Notes under the pieces: generated by a model | What the model was told of the DNA's origin: nothing | The model's database searches: none | The model's input: the letters and a program-made list of their open reading frames with translations, nothing else | Part shown: in pieces, positions 25,706 to 37,216 of the stretch | Layout: each line of letters begins with the position of its first letter | How positions within the stretch are numbered: position 1 is the stretch's first letter | Origin: Amaranthus tricolor | Lineage: Eukaryota; Streptophyta; Magnoliopsida; Caryophyllales; Amaranthaceae | NCBI RefSeq assembly: GCF_026212465.1 | Contig: NC_080058.1 | Span: 8,485,485 to 8,549,484, forward strand | Direction: 5' to 3' | Length of the DNA: 64,000 nucleotides | Translations under genes and position numbers: made by a program

Positions 25706-26440
25706 TTTTGGTTATCGATTGTCGTGCTTGTTAGCTTTTGCCAATTAAAAATGATATGCATCATCTTGTCTTGTAGTTATAAGAATGATATAGGATTGCT
25801 TTTGTAGTAGAATCAGATTACACGAAGTTGCAACATGGGAATTAAAGATAGGCCACTTTCACTTTAAACAAACTAAAAAAGGATTTGAGAACCGGAGCAA
25901 CTCATGAGTCATGAACACTAACACAATGTTCTAAGTGAAGAAATTGAAGGAACACAAGGAGAGAGATTTGGACAGAGATATTTTTTTTATTAGGTAACAA
26001 TTCTTAAGGAGGAAGAATTTGAAAACATGGAATTAGAGGAATTAATATCCCTAATTTCATCAAAGAGCAAATCTTTTCACAAATGAAAATATTTTAAAGG
26101 AAAGTCATACAATTTAATAATTTTATTGTAAAATGACAAATGACAGTCTCATAGCTATTTGTCATGAATTAAAATTATTGGATATTAAATTTTAATGTAG
26201 ATCCTTAATTAAAATTACATCTAAAAATAATAGTCTATTTTAAAATTTATTACAACAATATCATTGAAAATCTTTTATTAGAAGCAAAACATAATTTTTA
26301 ACTTGATAAATAACATAATTTGAGATTAAAGGATTTTTAAAATTATATAAACTTTTATATAAACTTAATTAGAATGATGCTATCACTATGTGAACATATT
26401 TCAAATCTTTTTGCAAATTATATGCCTAATGAATAGTATC
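25706..26440. other. Intergenic, no gene recognised
   Basis: AT-rich; nothing supported on either strand. Confidence 0.55.
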
Positions 26441-26448
26441 TTGAATAG

Positions 26449-27376
26449 TAGAGGTGTTCATTCGGTTGATCGGGTCGGTTTCGGACGGGTGTTATTCGGT
26501 TCGGTTGCATTTCAGATCAGTTATTTTTCGGCTGTGTGTTACAACGGGTCACACTCGGGTCGAGTCGGTTAGTCACGGTTCGGTTAGAGATCGTTATTCA
26601 AGCTATCGGGTTAGCATCAGTTCGGTATCGGTTGAAGTTCGTGTCGAGTGTCAATCGGTCTCGGGTTGTCATCGATTACTAATTGGTTCGGTTTTTTCGG
26701 GTACAAATCGGGTTCGAGCTTTATTTTTCGAGTAGTTATCTGTTACGGATAACTATTGATCGGGTCAATATCGAAATAAGTTAATAGTCAGGTTTTTAAT
26801 TGATGTATGCTCATTTACTTACAAAAAATAATTACCGATTGTTTTATCAGATATAGCAGTATTTTGTATGCAATCTCTTCTGTATAGAACTTGTGCTCTT
26901 CCTTTTTTCCGTATTATTAGAAAACTGAAATTGGACTTAATTTGCTAAAATTAGGTGAAAATTTGATTCGGATTTATAACAGTTCGATTTACAATCGGTT
27001 CGGGTTTGTATCAGTTCGGGTTAAAAACAGTTCGATTAATAATCGATCGGGTTTGTATCAGTTCGGGTTAAAAACAGTTCGATCTTAATCGATTTTAGTC
27101 AAGTTACATTCGGTTACGTGCATAATTCGGGTCGGATTTGACTCGGGTCGATCACTGTTCAGTTCGGGTAACATCGGTTAAGGTTTATATGTCGGTTATA
27201 AAATTCGGTTGCAGTTCGAGTTCGATTTTTCCCTTTTCGGTTATCAAACGGTTCGAGTGAAGTATCGGTTCGGGTAATTGCGGTTCGGTAAACCTAAAAA
27301 ACTTACATTTTTTCGGGTCGGATAATTTTCGATTCCGGGTTGAATTTTCGGGTCGGGTTTGTTTTGAACAACTCTA
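26449..27376. mobile_element. Non-autonomous hAT element rich in TTCGGGT motifs
   Basis: The termini TAGAGGTGTTCA and TGAACAACTCTA are inverted with one mismatch. The element is flanked by a perfect 8-bp duplication TTGAATAG (26441-26448 and 27377-27384), as expected for hAT. The 928-bp interior has no transposase. It is filled with degenerate copies of TTCGG, CGGGT and GTTCGGGTT, mostly in one orientation and partly reversed near the right end. Confidence 0.93.
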
Positions 27377-27739
27377 TTGAATAGTATCTTTGCAATTGGA
27401 AAGAATTTTCTAAATTTTTTAGACAATATTTTGTGCAAAGTGTTTTTGTTGCAGTCAATAAAAACCTAATAGTGCCTTTTAGAATTTTTTTATCACGCAC
27501 GTTAATGATTTTTGAAAATATATCAATAAAAATCTAAAAAATTGCACGTACAATATACATATCTTTGTACTTACAACTTTGTACATTGCACATGCTTTAT
27601 ACTAGTAAACTTATAAAGGTAGAGGAATATTCATGTGGCAAAGACAAATGTTGACAACATGGTTATAATAGGTAAATCTTGAAATCATTAAATTGCTCCT
27701 AACTAAGGGACGTCATAGATACTCTTTTCTTAAAATTAT

Positions 27740-28738
27740 TTTGGAATTATATCATATAATACTATAAAAATGGTAAAAAAATTTTAAGTGCCATCCTCTA
27801 AGGAGGCATGATAAATGTACTTATTTTAGTGGATAATAGTTAATTACATGAAAATATTATTTAATTTAGAATTTGATTATTTTTAAAATTAGAGATAAAT
27901 TAGGTATAGTATGAAGTATATTTTATTATAGGAATTCTATATAACTTATCTAATATCATATCATTATATCATCATATTATATAATACTATAAAATGTTGG
28001 AAAATTCCAAGTGTCATCCTCTAAGGAGTCATGACAAATGTAATTATTTGGGTGAATAATATTTGATTACATCACAATATTTACGTAATTTAGAATTTGA
28101 TTATTTTTAAAATTAAGGCAGTAGGTATACTATGGAGTATAATTTTATTATAGCAATTCTATATAACTAATTTAAAATGTGATATATTTAATTGAATGAA
28201 ATGATACAGTATTATAAAAATGTTGGAAAATTTCAAGTGTCATCCCTTAAGAAGACATGACAAATGTAATTATTTCAGTGGATGATAGTTGATTACCAAC
28301 AATATTTACCTCATTTTGAATTTGATTATTTTTAAATCATAGAATACTATCAAAATGTTGGAAAATTTCAAGTGTCATCTTCTAAGAAGGCATGACAAAT
28401 GTAATTATTTTAGTGAATAATATTTGATTACATGACAATATTTACCTAATTTAGTATTTGATTATTTTTAAAATTAGAGCTAAAGGAGATATAGTATGGA
28501 GTATAATGTTCTTGTAGCAATTCTATATAACTAATTTAAAATTTAATGTATTTAATTGAATGAAATCATACAGTACTATGAAAATGTTGGAAAATTTAAG
28601 TGTCATCCTTTGAGGAGGCATGATAAATATAATTATTTTAGTGGATGATAGTTGATCATAGATAATATTTACCTAATTTAAAATTTGATTATTTTTAAAT
28701 CAGAGCTAAATTAGGTATAGTATGGAGTATAATTTATA
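27740..28738. repeat. Tandem repeat with a unit of about 225 bp
   Basis: Five related units. The marker GTCATCCTCTAAGGAGGCAT (with variants) occurs at about 27791, 28013, 28239, 28375 and 28602, giving spacings of about 222, 226, 136 and 227 bp, so one unit is internally deleted. Each unit also has GGTATAGTATGGAGTATAAT. The last unit is split by the Mutator-like insertion and resumes at 29817. No ORF; a local satellite-like array. Confidence 0.88.
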
Positions 28739-29807
28739 AGAAAAATTACCCTGAATAATACAACCTTTCACTGAATTCCCAACAACAATACAAAATTTCA
28801 ATTAACCACGAATAATACGAAGTTTAAGATGTTTTTTCCATTGGTATACGTAACTGGTTTGTAACCAGTAGAAAATGTCATTTTTGACCGTTGCACAACA
28901 GATTTAATCTCCTACCTCTATTTCATTCTCTTTTTCAGATTTTTTTACCTCATTTCCTTACTTTATTCTTCCATTTTAATTACTTCTTCCAACTTCTTCT
29001 CATTTTTTTTTCCATTTTCATTTTCAAAGGTAAACTAATTTGATGTTGAACATGTATTCCCCTTCGTCATCATCTCAATCTAGAACATCAATTGTAAAAG
29101 GAAAATCTTATGTAAACATTGTGTTCATGCTAAATTACAAGTACTCAAAAAAGGAAAAAGGGTTGGTGAGAAGTTTTATGTATATGCATTTTGGCCTGTA
29201 AGTATATATTCTTTAATACCAAAACTCCTTTTTTAAATACCCCACCGTACCAAAAAAAAGACATCCATGTTCAAAGTAATTGAATCAATCACATTAGCCT
29301 AAAAACAAGTAAAAAACACTAAATTACATCCATGTTCGAGTAAACAGACATTTTCGAGTAAGATCAAGCAATAATCATAGTGAAATGAGAAAATGGAAAA
29401 TTTGGGTTTTTAAAACCCTAATTTTTTGGAGTAAACAAAATTTAGGGATAAATAATGCAATTGAGAAGAATAAACTAACCATAGTATGCGTTTATGTAGC
29501 CCGAGTATTGCCATCTTCTTCAATTTGTGTCTTCGAAGCTTGGGGCAGTGACTTCCTAAGTTAATGGTGTAGCATGAATGAGAGAGAAGAAGGAATTTTT
29601 GGAAGCAGTAAGTTGGCTACTGATTTGTCTTCCTTAATTTTCTCCAAAAAAATTAAAATTAGCTCACCTCCAATTAGCCGGTTATAGGTAAAAAAGGTAT
29701 ACCAGCGGAAAAAATATCTTAAACTTCGTATTATTCGTGGTTAATTGAAAGTTCGTATTATTGTTGGGAAATCAGTGAAAGGTCGTATTATTCAGGGTAA
29801 CTTTTCC
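28739..29807. mobile_element. Mutator-like element (non-autonomous) inside the tandem repeat
   Basis: TIRs of about 110 bp (28739-28850 and 29695-29807) share TTACCCTGAATAATAC and TTAACCACGAATAATACG. A perfect 9-bp duplication TAATTTATA flanks the element (28730-28738 and 29808-29816), which is the Mutator signature. The 1069-bp interior encodes no MULE transposase. A short reading frame at about 29110-29200 has a CKHC start and a GEKFYVYAFWP end, resembling a GRF-type zinc-finger fragment. Confidence 0.93.
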
Positions 29808-29816
29808 TAATTTATA

Positions 29817-29872
29817 ATAGCAATTCTATATAACTAATTTAAAATTTGATTTAATTGAATGAAAAAGTGATG
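29817..29872. repeat. Continuation of the ~225-bp repeat after the Mutator-like insertion
   Basis: It resumes with AGCAATTCTATATAAC and AATTTAAAATTTGAT, exactly where the interrupted unit stopped. Confidence 0.85.
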
Positions 29873-30144
29873 TATTCGGTAAGTTATTTTTAAAAAAATC
29901 ACTACTTAATTTTTTCTTTAAAAAAGTCATGTCTTTGATAAATTTAATCACGATAATATATACTTGCATTATTCTTTGAAGTTATATTTTTATATATTGC
30001 ATACTCATAAATTCGTGCATTGCAATAGTTTCTATACTAATTTTTTATATTTTTATATTTATGTTATTTTCTTTTGCCTTTAATTCCCTCCTAAATAAAG
30101 GTAATTCTTATTATTTCCTTTTCATCCTTTTCCTCCCCTCTCTT
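29873..30144. other. Intergenic, no gene recognised
   Basis: AT-rich; nothing supported. Confidence 0.5.
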
Positions 30145-30395
30145 CACTAGTGGAAAAAACTTCAAATGCTGCGGTTTTTTGGCCACCAAAGCTACGGTTT
30201 TGACCCCAAGCAACCGCAACATATAATGATTATTTTCTTTTTTTTTTGGTTTTTTTGGTTTTATTAATAATCAAATGCATATTCATTTCAAATGTACACA
30301 ATTGCAATCAGCAAATAATCACCATAAATTCGTCACTAATATACACTCGATCATTGTAATAAACAAATATATATAATAATATATAACATAAATAA

Positions 30396-30963
<568 letters not shown>

Positions 30964-31269
30964 GGATCAAATAAGAAGGATTTTAAAATGAGAAGGGTGA
31001 GAAGGATTTTTGTTTGATTTTGTTTGGTTACTATATATACAAAAAAGGATACTATGTTATAAATTAAGAACATTTTAAAAATTATTCCACAGTTACCTTT
31101 CTGTGTAACATAGTTACTTTTACAATTATGAGTTTTTGGCTCAATCTTGACCATAGATTTTTTTATATTAGTGAAATCAAGGGTGTAGAGTCCTTCTTAC
31201 CTTTCTCATTTTCAACTAATTATACTACATAACACATAAATTAGAAAGATACACGACCAACTTGTCTTT

Positions 31270-31545
31270 CAATTCGCGCATTTTCCGTTCTGTCAAAGTG
31301 CGTGTTTCCCTTGGAGTGTTGTATAAAACCTAAATATGATATGAAATAATTAAAATATTTTATAAAATACATATACATTAGATTTTACCAATATTAAATA
31401 TATTATATTATTTTTTAAGAAACGTAACATATACATACCGCATCTATATTTTCGACTCCAACGTTATTCACGGTTTGTAAGAGATTGTCCATATATTTGA
31501 GAATGTAGTAGCTGCAATCAATACCATTATCTTGTCGAAAGCACT
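31270..31545 (-). pseudogene. Ulp1-like (C48) peptidase tail of CACTA element A
   Basis: Two exon-like blocks. 31439-31545 reads IDCSYYILKYMDNL, equivalent to the DCGYY catalytic-Cys region of Ulp1-type peptidases. 31270-31332 reads RETRTLTERKMRELKDKL, the C-terminal helix also present in element B. Many plant CACTA elements carry this domain at their 3' end. It has no intact upstream frame. Confidence 0.7.
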
Positions 31546-31574
31546 AAGAGAAAATAGATATTAGTGATAAAAAA

Positions 31575-32590
31575 GCTTTAAAAACCATAAAAAAGCGCAA
31601 CTTAGTACGTAATTTCAAGTATATGACTATTATTTTCGATTCTAACCATTTCAACACAATAATATATACGAAATAGTGTTGTGCGCCAAGTTTCGTGCCA
31701 AACAAACCAAGTTTGAACCACTTTATGCGAGAAAGTGCCAAAACGCTTAAAAAAAACCTTAAAAAATCAACTTAGCACGTAATATCAAGCATATGACTAT
31801 TGTTTTCGATTCTAACCATTTTAACACAACAATATATATGAAATAGTGTTGTGTGCCCAATTTCGTGCCAAACAAACCAAGTTTGAACTACTTTATGCGA
31901 GAAAGTGCCAAAAACGCTTAAAAACCTTAAAAAAGAAACTTAGTACGTAATATCAAGCATATGACTATTGTTTTCGATTCTAACCATTTCAACACAATAA
32001 TATATACGAAATAGTGTTTTGTGCCAAGTTTCGTGCCAAACAAACAAAGTTTGAACCATTTTATGCAAAAAGTGCCAAAAACACTTAAAACCCTTAAGAA
32101 GGCAACTTAGCACGTAATATCAAGCATATGACTATTGTTTTTGATTCTAACTATTTCAACACAACAATATATACCAAAAGTGTTGTGTGCCAAGTTTCGT
32201 GCCAAACAAACCAAGTTTGAACCACTTTATGCGAGAAAGTGCCAAAAACGCTTAAAAAACCTAAAAAACGCAACTTAACACGTAATATCAAGAATATGAC
32301 TATTGTTTTCAATTCTAACCATTTCAACACAGTATAATATACCAAATAGTGTTGTGTGCGAAGTTTCGTGCAAAACAAACCAAGTTTGAACTGCTTTATG
32401 CGCGAAAGTGTCAAAAAAGCTTAAAAAATCTTTAAAACGCAATTTAGCACGTAATTTCAAGCATATGACTATTGTTTTCAATTCTAACCATTTCAACACA
32501 ATAATATATACCAAATAGTGTTGTGTGCCAAGTTTCATGCCAAACTTAAAACTAATTTAAGTAAGAAAGTGCCAAAAAAGCATAAATATT
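31575..32590. repeat. ~168-bp tandem repeat inside CACTA element A
   Basis: Six units. The marker CATATGACTATTGTTTTCGA (with variants) occurs at about 31622, 31791, 31956, 32123, 32296 and 32464, a spacing of 166-172 bp. Units also share CAAACCAAGTTTGAACC and TATGCGAGAAAGTGCCAAAA. The array lies between the DUF4216 and Ulp1-like blocks. The same repeat is present in inverse orientation in element B. Confidence 0.92.
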
Positions 32591-32608
32591 TCATACCTTG
32601 TGAATTAC

Positions 32609-33189
32609 TTAATTCAAATGTATTCCTTCTGTGTGATCTACACGCGTATAACCAACATCTACATCACCTTCATCCACGGATTTTGGATCGATAAAGGGCG
32701 GGGAGTCTTCAAAAACATCATATTCTTCCTCATCCTCAACATCACCTATACCAAGGATACTTCTTTTTCCCGGTACAACAATAGACCATTTTTTATCAGA
32801 CAGGTTTACAATGTAGAATACTTGCTTGGCCTGTGTGGCTAGTTTAAATGGCTCCTCACTATCACGCAAACGAGTTAAGTCTACAAGAGTGAATCTACAA
32901 GGGTCATCATTTTTTACGCATCGTCGATTATTATCTACCCACTTGCATTTGAAAAGACCAATAGTGAAATTAGAGTAGTCAAGCTCCCATATTTCATGTA
33001 CCCTCCCGTAGTATACCAATTTAGCATCAACCGACAATTGATCCTTGGCACTCGCGTAAAATGTAGATCACGCCAAAATAGAAACCCCACTATTCTGCAG
33101 ATAAGATGACTTATCTTCACCCTCAGTCCAAAATGTGAACCCATTGACATCGTAACCCTCATATTTGTTGACATCATCACGAGGACCAA
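32609..33189 (-). pseudogene. DUF4216 region of CACTA element A
   Basis: An upstream frame has WLAFGPRDDVNKYEGYDVNG and FTFWT, then LQNSGV. The main frame 32609-33037 reads LVYYGRVHEIWELDY, then LFKCKWVDNNRR and KWSIVVPGKR. DUF4216 is a domain of unknown function almost confined to plant CACTA transposons, following the TNP2 transposase and DUF4218. A nonsense codon separates the two frames, so this is a relic. Confidence 0.82.
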
Positions 33190-33349
33190 AAGCTAACCAC
33201 TTGACAATTTCAGATACACCCTTGAGTTCTTCACATATTACTCGATTATGAAACTAATCAATAAACGTCTTATTATGCAACTGCATCAATGCCCTATCCC
33301 CTTTAGAAGGATATTTGGCGCGCAATATATCAAAATGCTCATTCAAAAA

Positions 33350-34039
33350 AGGATCGACTTCTGGAATATGATGCAACACATACAAGTGTGCTTAAAGAAG
33401 ACTGTCTCGAGGAGGTGTGATCGATTTGGAGCCAATTGTTTCTTTTCCCTCAAGCCTTCCTTTATGTCGAGAGGTGGGAAGTCCAATAGGCTTTGGCATG
33501 GACATATACTCGGCTATGAAGTTACTAATCTCATCACTCACAGTGCCTTGAATTATACTCCCCTCGGGTTGTGCTGGATTCCTCACTTTGTTTTGTAAAA
33601 CTCTCATGTGTCTTTCAAAAGGATAACACCACCTTAAAAAAACTGGACCCAAAAGCTTGATTTCATGAACGAGATGGACAATAAGATGAACCATTATGTC
33701 TTAAAAAGAAGGTGGAAAATACATCTCAAACTTGTATAAATTTACAATCACGTCGACTTGAAAAGCATGAAGCTTGAAGGGATCAAGAACTTTACTAAAA
33801 ATTGTGTTGAAGAACGAACGTAGCTCTGTAATACCATCTCTCACATGTTTTGGCAGTATTACACAGATTGCAATTGGTAAGAACACTTGCATCATTACAT
33901 GGCAATCATGAGATTTCATGCTTCCGAACTTCAACTCACCATTTAGAGTCACAAATCTTTTCATGTTGGATGAGTACCCAGACGGAACCTTAATGCAATA
34001 CAAAGACTCACAAAATGTCCGCTTCTCTGCCTTGGACAA
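33350..34039 (-). pseudogene. DUF4218-like region of CACTA element A
   Basis: 33701-34039 has LKFGSMKSHDCHVMMQVFLP and LPKHVRDGITELRSFF. 33392-33694, in the same frame, has HLVHEIKLLGPVFLRW and YPFERHMRVLQNKVRNPAQP. This is the order seen in the DUF4218 region of TNP2-type CACTA proteins. In-frame stops at 33701 and just upstream of the LYVLHHIPEVDP linker (near 33390) break it. Confidence 0.82.
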
Positions 34040-34359
34040 TGTGTAGCAAGCTCACTAGTGGAAAAAAACGTATCTGCTGCGTGTCATTTGTTGAGATTTT
34101 CTTTAAACGCAGCAATAAATAGCAAAAAAAAAGGAAAAAAAAAACTACAAATGCTGCGGTTTTCTGTAGCCCGCTTGTATGTGTTGCATCATATTCCTGA
34201 AGTCCATCCTTTTTTGAGTGAGCATTTAGATATCAAAATATCCTTATAAAGGGGATAGGGGATTGATGTAGTTGCATAACAAGACATTTATTGATTGATT
34301 TCATAATCGAGTGATAAGTGAAGAACTCAAGGGCGTATCTGAAATTGTTAAGTGGTTAG

Positions 34360-34945
34360 CTTTTGGTCCTCGTGATAATGTCAACAAATATGAGGGTTAT
34401 GATGTCAATGGCTTCACATTTTGGACTAAGGGTCAAGATAAGAAGTCATCTTATCTACAGAATAGTGGGATTTCTATTTTGGCGTGATCTACATTTTACG
34501 CGAGTGCCAAGGATCAATCGTCGGTTGATGCTAAATTGGTATACTACGGGAGGGTACATGAAATATGGGAGCTTGACTACTCTACTTTCACTATGGGTCT
34601 TTTCAAATGTAAGTGGGTAGATAATAATCGACGATGCGTAAAAAATGACGACCCTTGTGGATTCACTCTTGTAGACTTAGCTCGTTTACGTGATAGTGAG
34701 GAGCCATTCATACTAGCCACACAAGCCAAGCAAGTATTCTAAATTCTAGACCCGTCTGATAAAAAATGGTCTATTGTTGTACCGAGAAAAAGAAGTATCC
34801 TTGGTATAAGTGATGTTGAGGATGAAGAAGAATATGATGCTTTTGAAGACTCCCCGCCCTTTATCAATCAAAATTTAGTGGATCAAGAGGATGTAGATGT
34901 TGGTTATATGCGTGTAGATCACACGGAACGAATACATTTGAATTA
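34360..34945 (+). pseudogene. DUF4216 region of CACTA element B
   Basis: The same series of motifs as element A (LVYYGRVHEIWELDY, LFKCKWVDNNRR, KWSIVVPRKR, DVGYMRVDHTERIHLN). A stop at 34741 replaces a Tyr codon kept in element A (KQVFYIVN there), and an earlier stop follows LQNSGI. Not functional. Confidence 0.82.
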
Positions 34946-34964
34946 AGTGATTCACAAAGTATGA

Positions 34965-35845
34965 ATTTTAAGGTTTTTTAAAACTTTTTTGGCACTTTCG
35001 CGCATAAAGTAGTTTAAACTTGGTTTGTTTTGCATGAAACTTTGCACACAACACTATTTGATTTATATTATTGTGTTTAAGTGGTTAGAATTGAAAATCA
35101 TAGTCATATGCTAGAAATTACGTCTTAAGTTGCGATTTTAAGGGTTTTTAAGTGTTTTTGGCACTTTCGGCATAAAGTAGCTCAAACTTGGTTTGTTTTG
35201 CAGGAAACTTGGCACACAACACTATTTGGTATATATTGTTGTGTTGAAGTGGTTAGAATTGAAAATCATAGTCATATGCTAGAAATTACATGTTAAGTTA
35301 CGATTTTATGGGTTTTTAAGCTTTTTTGGCACTTTCGCACATAATGTAGCTCAAACTTGGTTTGTTTTGCACAAAACTTGGCACACAACACTATTAGGTA
35401 TATATTATTGTGTTGAAGTGGTTATAATTAAAAATCATAATCATATACTAGAAATTACGTGTTAAGTTGCGATTTTATGAGTTTTTAAGCTTTTTTGGCA
35501 CTTTCTCGCATAAAGTAGCTCAAACTTGGTTTGTTTTGCACGAAACTTGGCACACAATACTATTTGGTATTTATTATTGTGTTGAAGTGGTTAGAATTAA
35601 AAATCATAGTCATATGCTAGAAATTACGTGTCAAGTTGCGATTTTTATGGGTTTTTAAGCTTTTTTGACACTTTCGTGCATAAAGTAGCTCAAACTTGGT
35701 TTGTTTTGCACGAAACTTGGCACACAACACTATTTGGTATATATTATTGTGTTGAAGTGGTTAGAATTTAAAATCATAGTCATATGCTAGAAATTACGTG
35801 CTAAGTTGCGATTTTATGGGTTTTTAATCTTTTTTGGCACTAACA
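34965..35845. repeat. ~170-bp tandem repeat inside CACTA element B
   Basis: The marker AATCATAGTCATATGCTAGA (with variants) occurs at about 35095, 35264, 35432, 35603 and 35774, a spacing of 168-171 bp. It shares CAAACTTGGTTTGTTTTGCA and TTTGGCACTTTCGCGCATAA with element A in inverted orientation. Confidence 0.92.
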
Positions 35846-35860
35846 TCTATTTTCTCTTAG

Positions 35861-36173
35861 TGCTTTCGACAAGCTTATAATACCGTTGATTGCGGCTACT
35901 ACACTCTTAAATACACGGACGATATCTTACAATCCGTGAAGGAGGTTGGAGTCGAAAACATGGATGCTGTAAGTATTTGTTACGTTCTTAAATTATAATA
36001 TATATTATATATTTACTATTATTGGTAAAATCTAATGTTTATGTATCTTTTAATTTTATATTATATTATAGGTTTTATACGAAATTTTAAGGGAAACACG
36101 CCCTTTGAGAGATGGGGAAATGCGCAAATTGAAAGACAAGATTGCCGCGTATCTTGCTAATTTTTGTTCTTGA
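35861..36173 (+). pseudogene. Ulp1-like (C48) peptidase tail of CACTA element B
   Basis: Two exons with good splice sites. 35861-35968 is preceded by CTCTTAG, followed by GTAAGT, and reads TVDCGYYTLKYTDDI with the catalytic Cys. 36072-36173 follows TATAG, reads RETRPLRDGEMRKLKDKI and ends in a TGA stop. The upstream catalytic His and Asp are not visible, so the domain is partial. Confidence 0.75.
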
Positions 36174-36300
36174 TAAATAATATAATTAGTTTAGATTTAG
36201 GACTTTAATTTGTATATGTACTATTATTATATATACGATCGAGAATTTATAAAGAGATTATTGATGATTATTTGTGATAATTGGTGATTATCATTGGATT

Positions 36301-36603
36301 CACTAGTGGAAAAAACCTCATTTGCTACGATTTTTTGACCATAATTTGCTGCAGTTTTGGGCCGAAGCAATAGTGATAGCAGCAAATGGCCTATTTTAAA
36401 TGTTGCGGTTTAAAACCGCAACAAAAAAGGGCATTATTTGCTGCGGGCCACCCAAAACCGCAACAAATAGTCAAGAGTATTTGCTGCGGGCCTCAAGATA
36501 ACCGCAGCAAATAATTAAGACTATTTGCTGCAGTTTTCCTGTGGACCGCAGCAAATACTCTTGACTATTTGCTGCGGTATTGGGTAGCCCGCAGCAAATA
36601 TTT
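36301..36603 (+). mobile_element. CACTA terminal fragment with GCTGCGG subterminal repeats
   Basis: It starts CACTAGTGGAAAAAACC and holds about ten copies of TTTGCTGCGG or its complement CCGCAGCAAATA in alternating orientation. It changes abruptly into Copia gag sequence near 36603. Only one terminus is present. Confidence 0.8.
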
Positions 36604-37182
36604 GGTATTCTTTTTGATGACATCCAAAAAAAGTACACTGTTTGGAGCAGAGTTCTTGATGGTCACTACAAGGGTTTTCCAACTGTCCGGCAAAGAACTC
36701 AACAAGAATAAAGCTTGTAACTCATCAAGAACAATCTTCATCGTCGTCAGCTTGTTAATGATGTCTTGAAAGTCATTGAGATGTTGGGACACTGATTTTC
36801 CACCTTTTAACTTCAAATTAACAAGTCTTTGGATTAAAGGAGCTTTGTTGAGAGCAGTCGTTCTTTCATAAAGACCCTCCAATTTCTTCCACAACTCATA
36901 AGGGTTAGTTTCCTTGGATACATGATTGAAGATACTAATGTCAATCCATTGTCTAATGGTACCCAAAGTCTTTCGCTTTAATTTTACCTAATCTTTTTTA
37001 TCCATTTTTTTAGGTTTTGTGGGTTTAGCAATAGCACCATCATCACAACAAGTGGTTAATTACATCAATAGGATCAAACAAATCTCTACAATACAACAAG
37101 TCCTCCATCATGGTTCTCCATATGGAATAATTGTTTCATGTCAACTTAATCATGGAACCACTACTACTAGTACTAGTCTCCA
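36604..37182 (-). pseudogene. Copia gag (UBN2-type) fragment
   Basis: Motifs NYSIWRTMMEDLLYCRDL, TIRQWIDISIFNHVSKET, ELWKKLEGLYERTTALNK and LQALFLLSSLPDSWKT follow the order of Copia gag polyproteins. An in-frame TAG lies where a Trp is expected (KKD-stop-VKLKRK, near 36985), and the C-terminus with the zinc knuckle is missing. Confidence 0.85.
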
Positions 37183-37216
37183 TTTAGCCTAAATATACGT
37201 CCGCACTGATACCAGT

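Larger units (their letters stand above)
34053..36173 (+). mobile_element. Decayed CACTA (En/Spm) element B, internally deleted
   Basis: The left terminus CACTAGTGGAAAAAAA is at 34053, followed by about 120 bp of GCTGCG subterminal sequence. It then jumps into the middle of the transposon coding region (LYVLHHIPEV at about 34170), so TNP2 and most of DUF4218 are deleted. DUF4216, a ~170-bp repeat array and two Ulp1-like exons follow. It is a diverged inverted copy of element A and meets it head to head. No matching right terminus (TTTTTTCCACTAGTG) is visible. Confidence 0.85.

Noticed and set aside
26390..26735. Overlapping Ser/Arg/Val-rich ORFs at the left end of the hAT element
   Set aside because: They come from translating the TTCGGGT-rich repeats; no start context or family.
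36301..36603. MicroRNA-like hairpins from GCTGCGG / CCGCAGC repeats
   Set aside because: The foldbacks are explained by CACTA subterminal repeats, and no single stem has a miRNA-like layout.
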